Below, piece after piece: positions 11,686 to 12,248 of a DNA stretch of 12,248 bases. Below the pieces are notes generated by a model, which searched no databases, was not told the DNA's origin, and saw nothing but the letters and a program-made list of their open reading frames with translations. The translations under genes and the position numbers were made by a program. Each line of letters opens with the position of its first letter. The stretch's first letter is position 1. Source of the DNA: an uncultured Clostridia bacterium (lineage in GTDB: Bacteria > Bacillota > Clostridia > Christensenellales > QALW01); assembly GCA_900550765.1 (NCBI GenBank), contig URTC01000019.1, positions 1-12,248 of the forward strand, written 5' to 3'.

Positions 11686-12248
11686 TTATGATAAACTGCT
11701 CTTTCCGTTTTCCAAAGCAATCAATCCATGCACATTCTCCACCAACAATGTGCTTTCACCGCCGGAATACCGATATAGATCAAACAATTTCCCCTCTTTT
11801 TTTACGCAATAGTAAATTTCACTCATATCCGCATTAGCAATCGGTGCGCTCATATACGAGGATGACACCCCTTCAGCAATGACAAGACTGTTTCCTGAAA
11901 CAGAAAGTTTTAAAACGCCGCTGGTCTCCGCTGAGCTTTCTCCGATTTGAATGTCCGCAAAATACAAAACACTTTCCGCATCATTGGAAAGCACAGTCTG
12001 CGCACTGTAGCTTCTGTTTTGACTGCTGTATACTGTACCCGCGTCACTGCAAAGCAGTCGATTTTCGCCGTTCAGCCCCATAACATAAAGCTCTACTTTG
12101 CTGTTTTGCGGGTTTTTCAGATATGTGACCGTATCAGTAAGCTCATAATACGTCAAATCTTCCACTTATCCTGATGCCGCACGCTGCGTTTCAATACTGC
12201 CGTTTTTCCACTGCAGCACATAAACCGCATTATCCTGCAATGTTGCCC
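11686..12248 (-). pseudogene. Beta-propeller-like protein, interrupted by an in-frame stop; 5' end outside the window
   Basis: The frame enters from the right edge as ATLQDNAVYVLQWKNGSIET and runs to RAASG, where TAA occurs (12168-12166). It resumes without a shift as VEDLTYYELTDTVTYLKN and continues 159 codons to TAA at 11688-11686. Composition, repeat style and frame are the same on both sides, so this is one gene with a nonsense codon, not two. Recurring units such as VYVLQWKNGS, VELYVMGLNGEN, LFDLYRYSGGE and polar beta turns suggest a TolB/WD-like beta-propeller, probably of an exported or lipid-anchored protein; the N-terminus is not visible. Restart at GTG 12165 has no clear ribosome binding site. 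No terminator is obvious after the stop. A sequencing error is the main alternative. Function unknown. Confidence 0.7.

Overview
The window looks like chromosomal DNA of a low-to-medium GC, anaerobe-like Bacillota (Clostridia-type) bacterium. The evidence is strong AAGGAG-type ribosome binding sites, sigma-A-like promoters, U-tract intrinsic terminators, an AbrB/SpoVT regulator with a C-terminal zinc ribbon, and a ydjGHI-type membrane-stress operon. The species cannot be named from the sequence alone.

Left part (1-2500) is AT-rich and regulator-rich. It holds the C-terminal end of a thioredoxin-fold protein (+). On the minus strand follow a small AbrB/SpoVT regulator, an intact XRE helix-turn-helix regulator, a tandem paralogue of it killed by an in-frame TAA, and a 62-residue ribbon-helix-helix protein. 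Most of these units carry their own promoter or terminator. About 600 bases (1397-2004) and 330 bases (2194-2526) lack a gene but contain promoters, terminators, a 7-bp-arm palindrome and a 20-bp-arm inverted repeat.

Centre-left (2527-6017, minus strand) is one operon read right to left: an SPFH protein with four zinc ribbons (YdjI-like), a double zinc-ribbon membrane protein (YdjG-like) and a TPM-domain membrane protein (YdjH-like). It has a near-consensus promoter, a likely attenuating terminator after the first gene and a final terminator. It resembles the Bacillus subtilis pspA-ydjGHI locus, but no pspA is seen here.

Centre-right (6340-9690, plus strand) is a second operon divergent from the first. 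A MerR regulator carries Cys52 and sits behind a classic MerR operator in a 19-bp promoter spacer. It is followed by a DXS-like thiamine-diphosphate enzyme, an FMN/iron-sulfur flavoprotein and a lipoprotein with a cyclophilin-like domain. The DXS-like enzyme keeps the cofactor motifs but has lost residues that bind the glyceraldehyde-3-phosphate acceptor in true DXS. With an AdhR/NmlR-type regulator, this suggests an aldehyde/electrophile-responsive carboligase-reductase module rather than isoprenoid synthesis. This is the best candidate for an undescribed system here.

Right end (9751-12248) holds a stand-alone cytoplasmic six-hairpin glycosidase-like protein with an embedded zinc finger, flanked by a promoter and a strong terminator. 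A minus-strand beta-propeller-like gene interrupted by an in-frame TAA then runs off the window edge.
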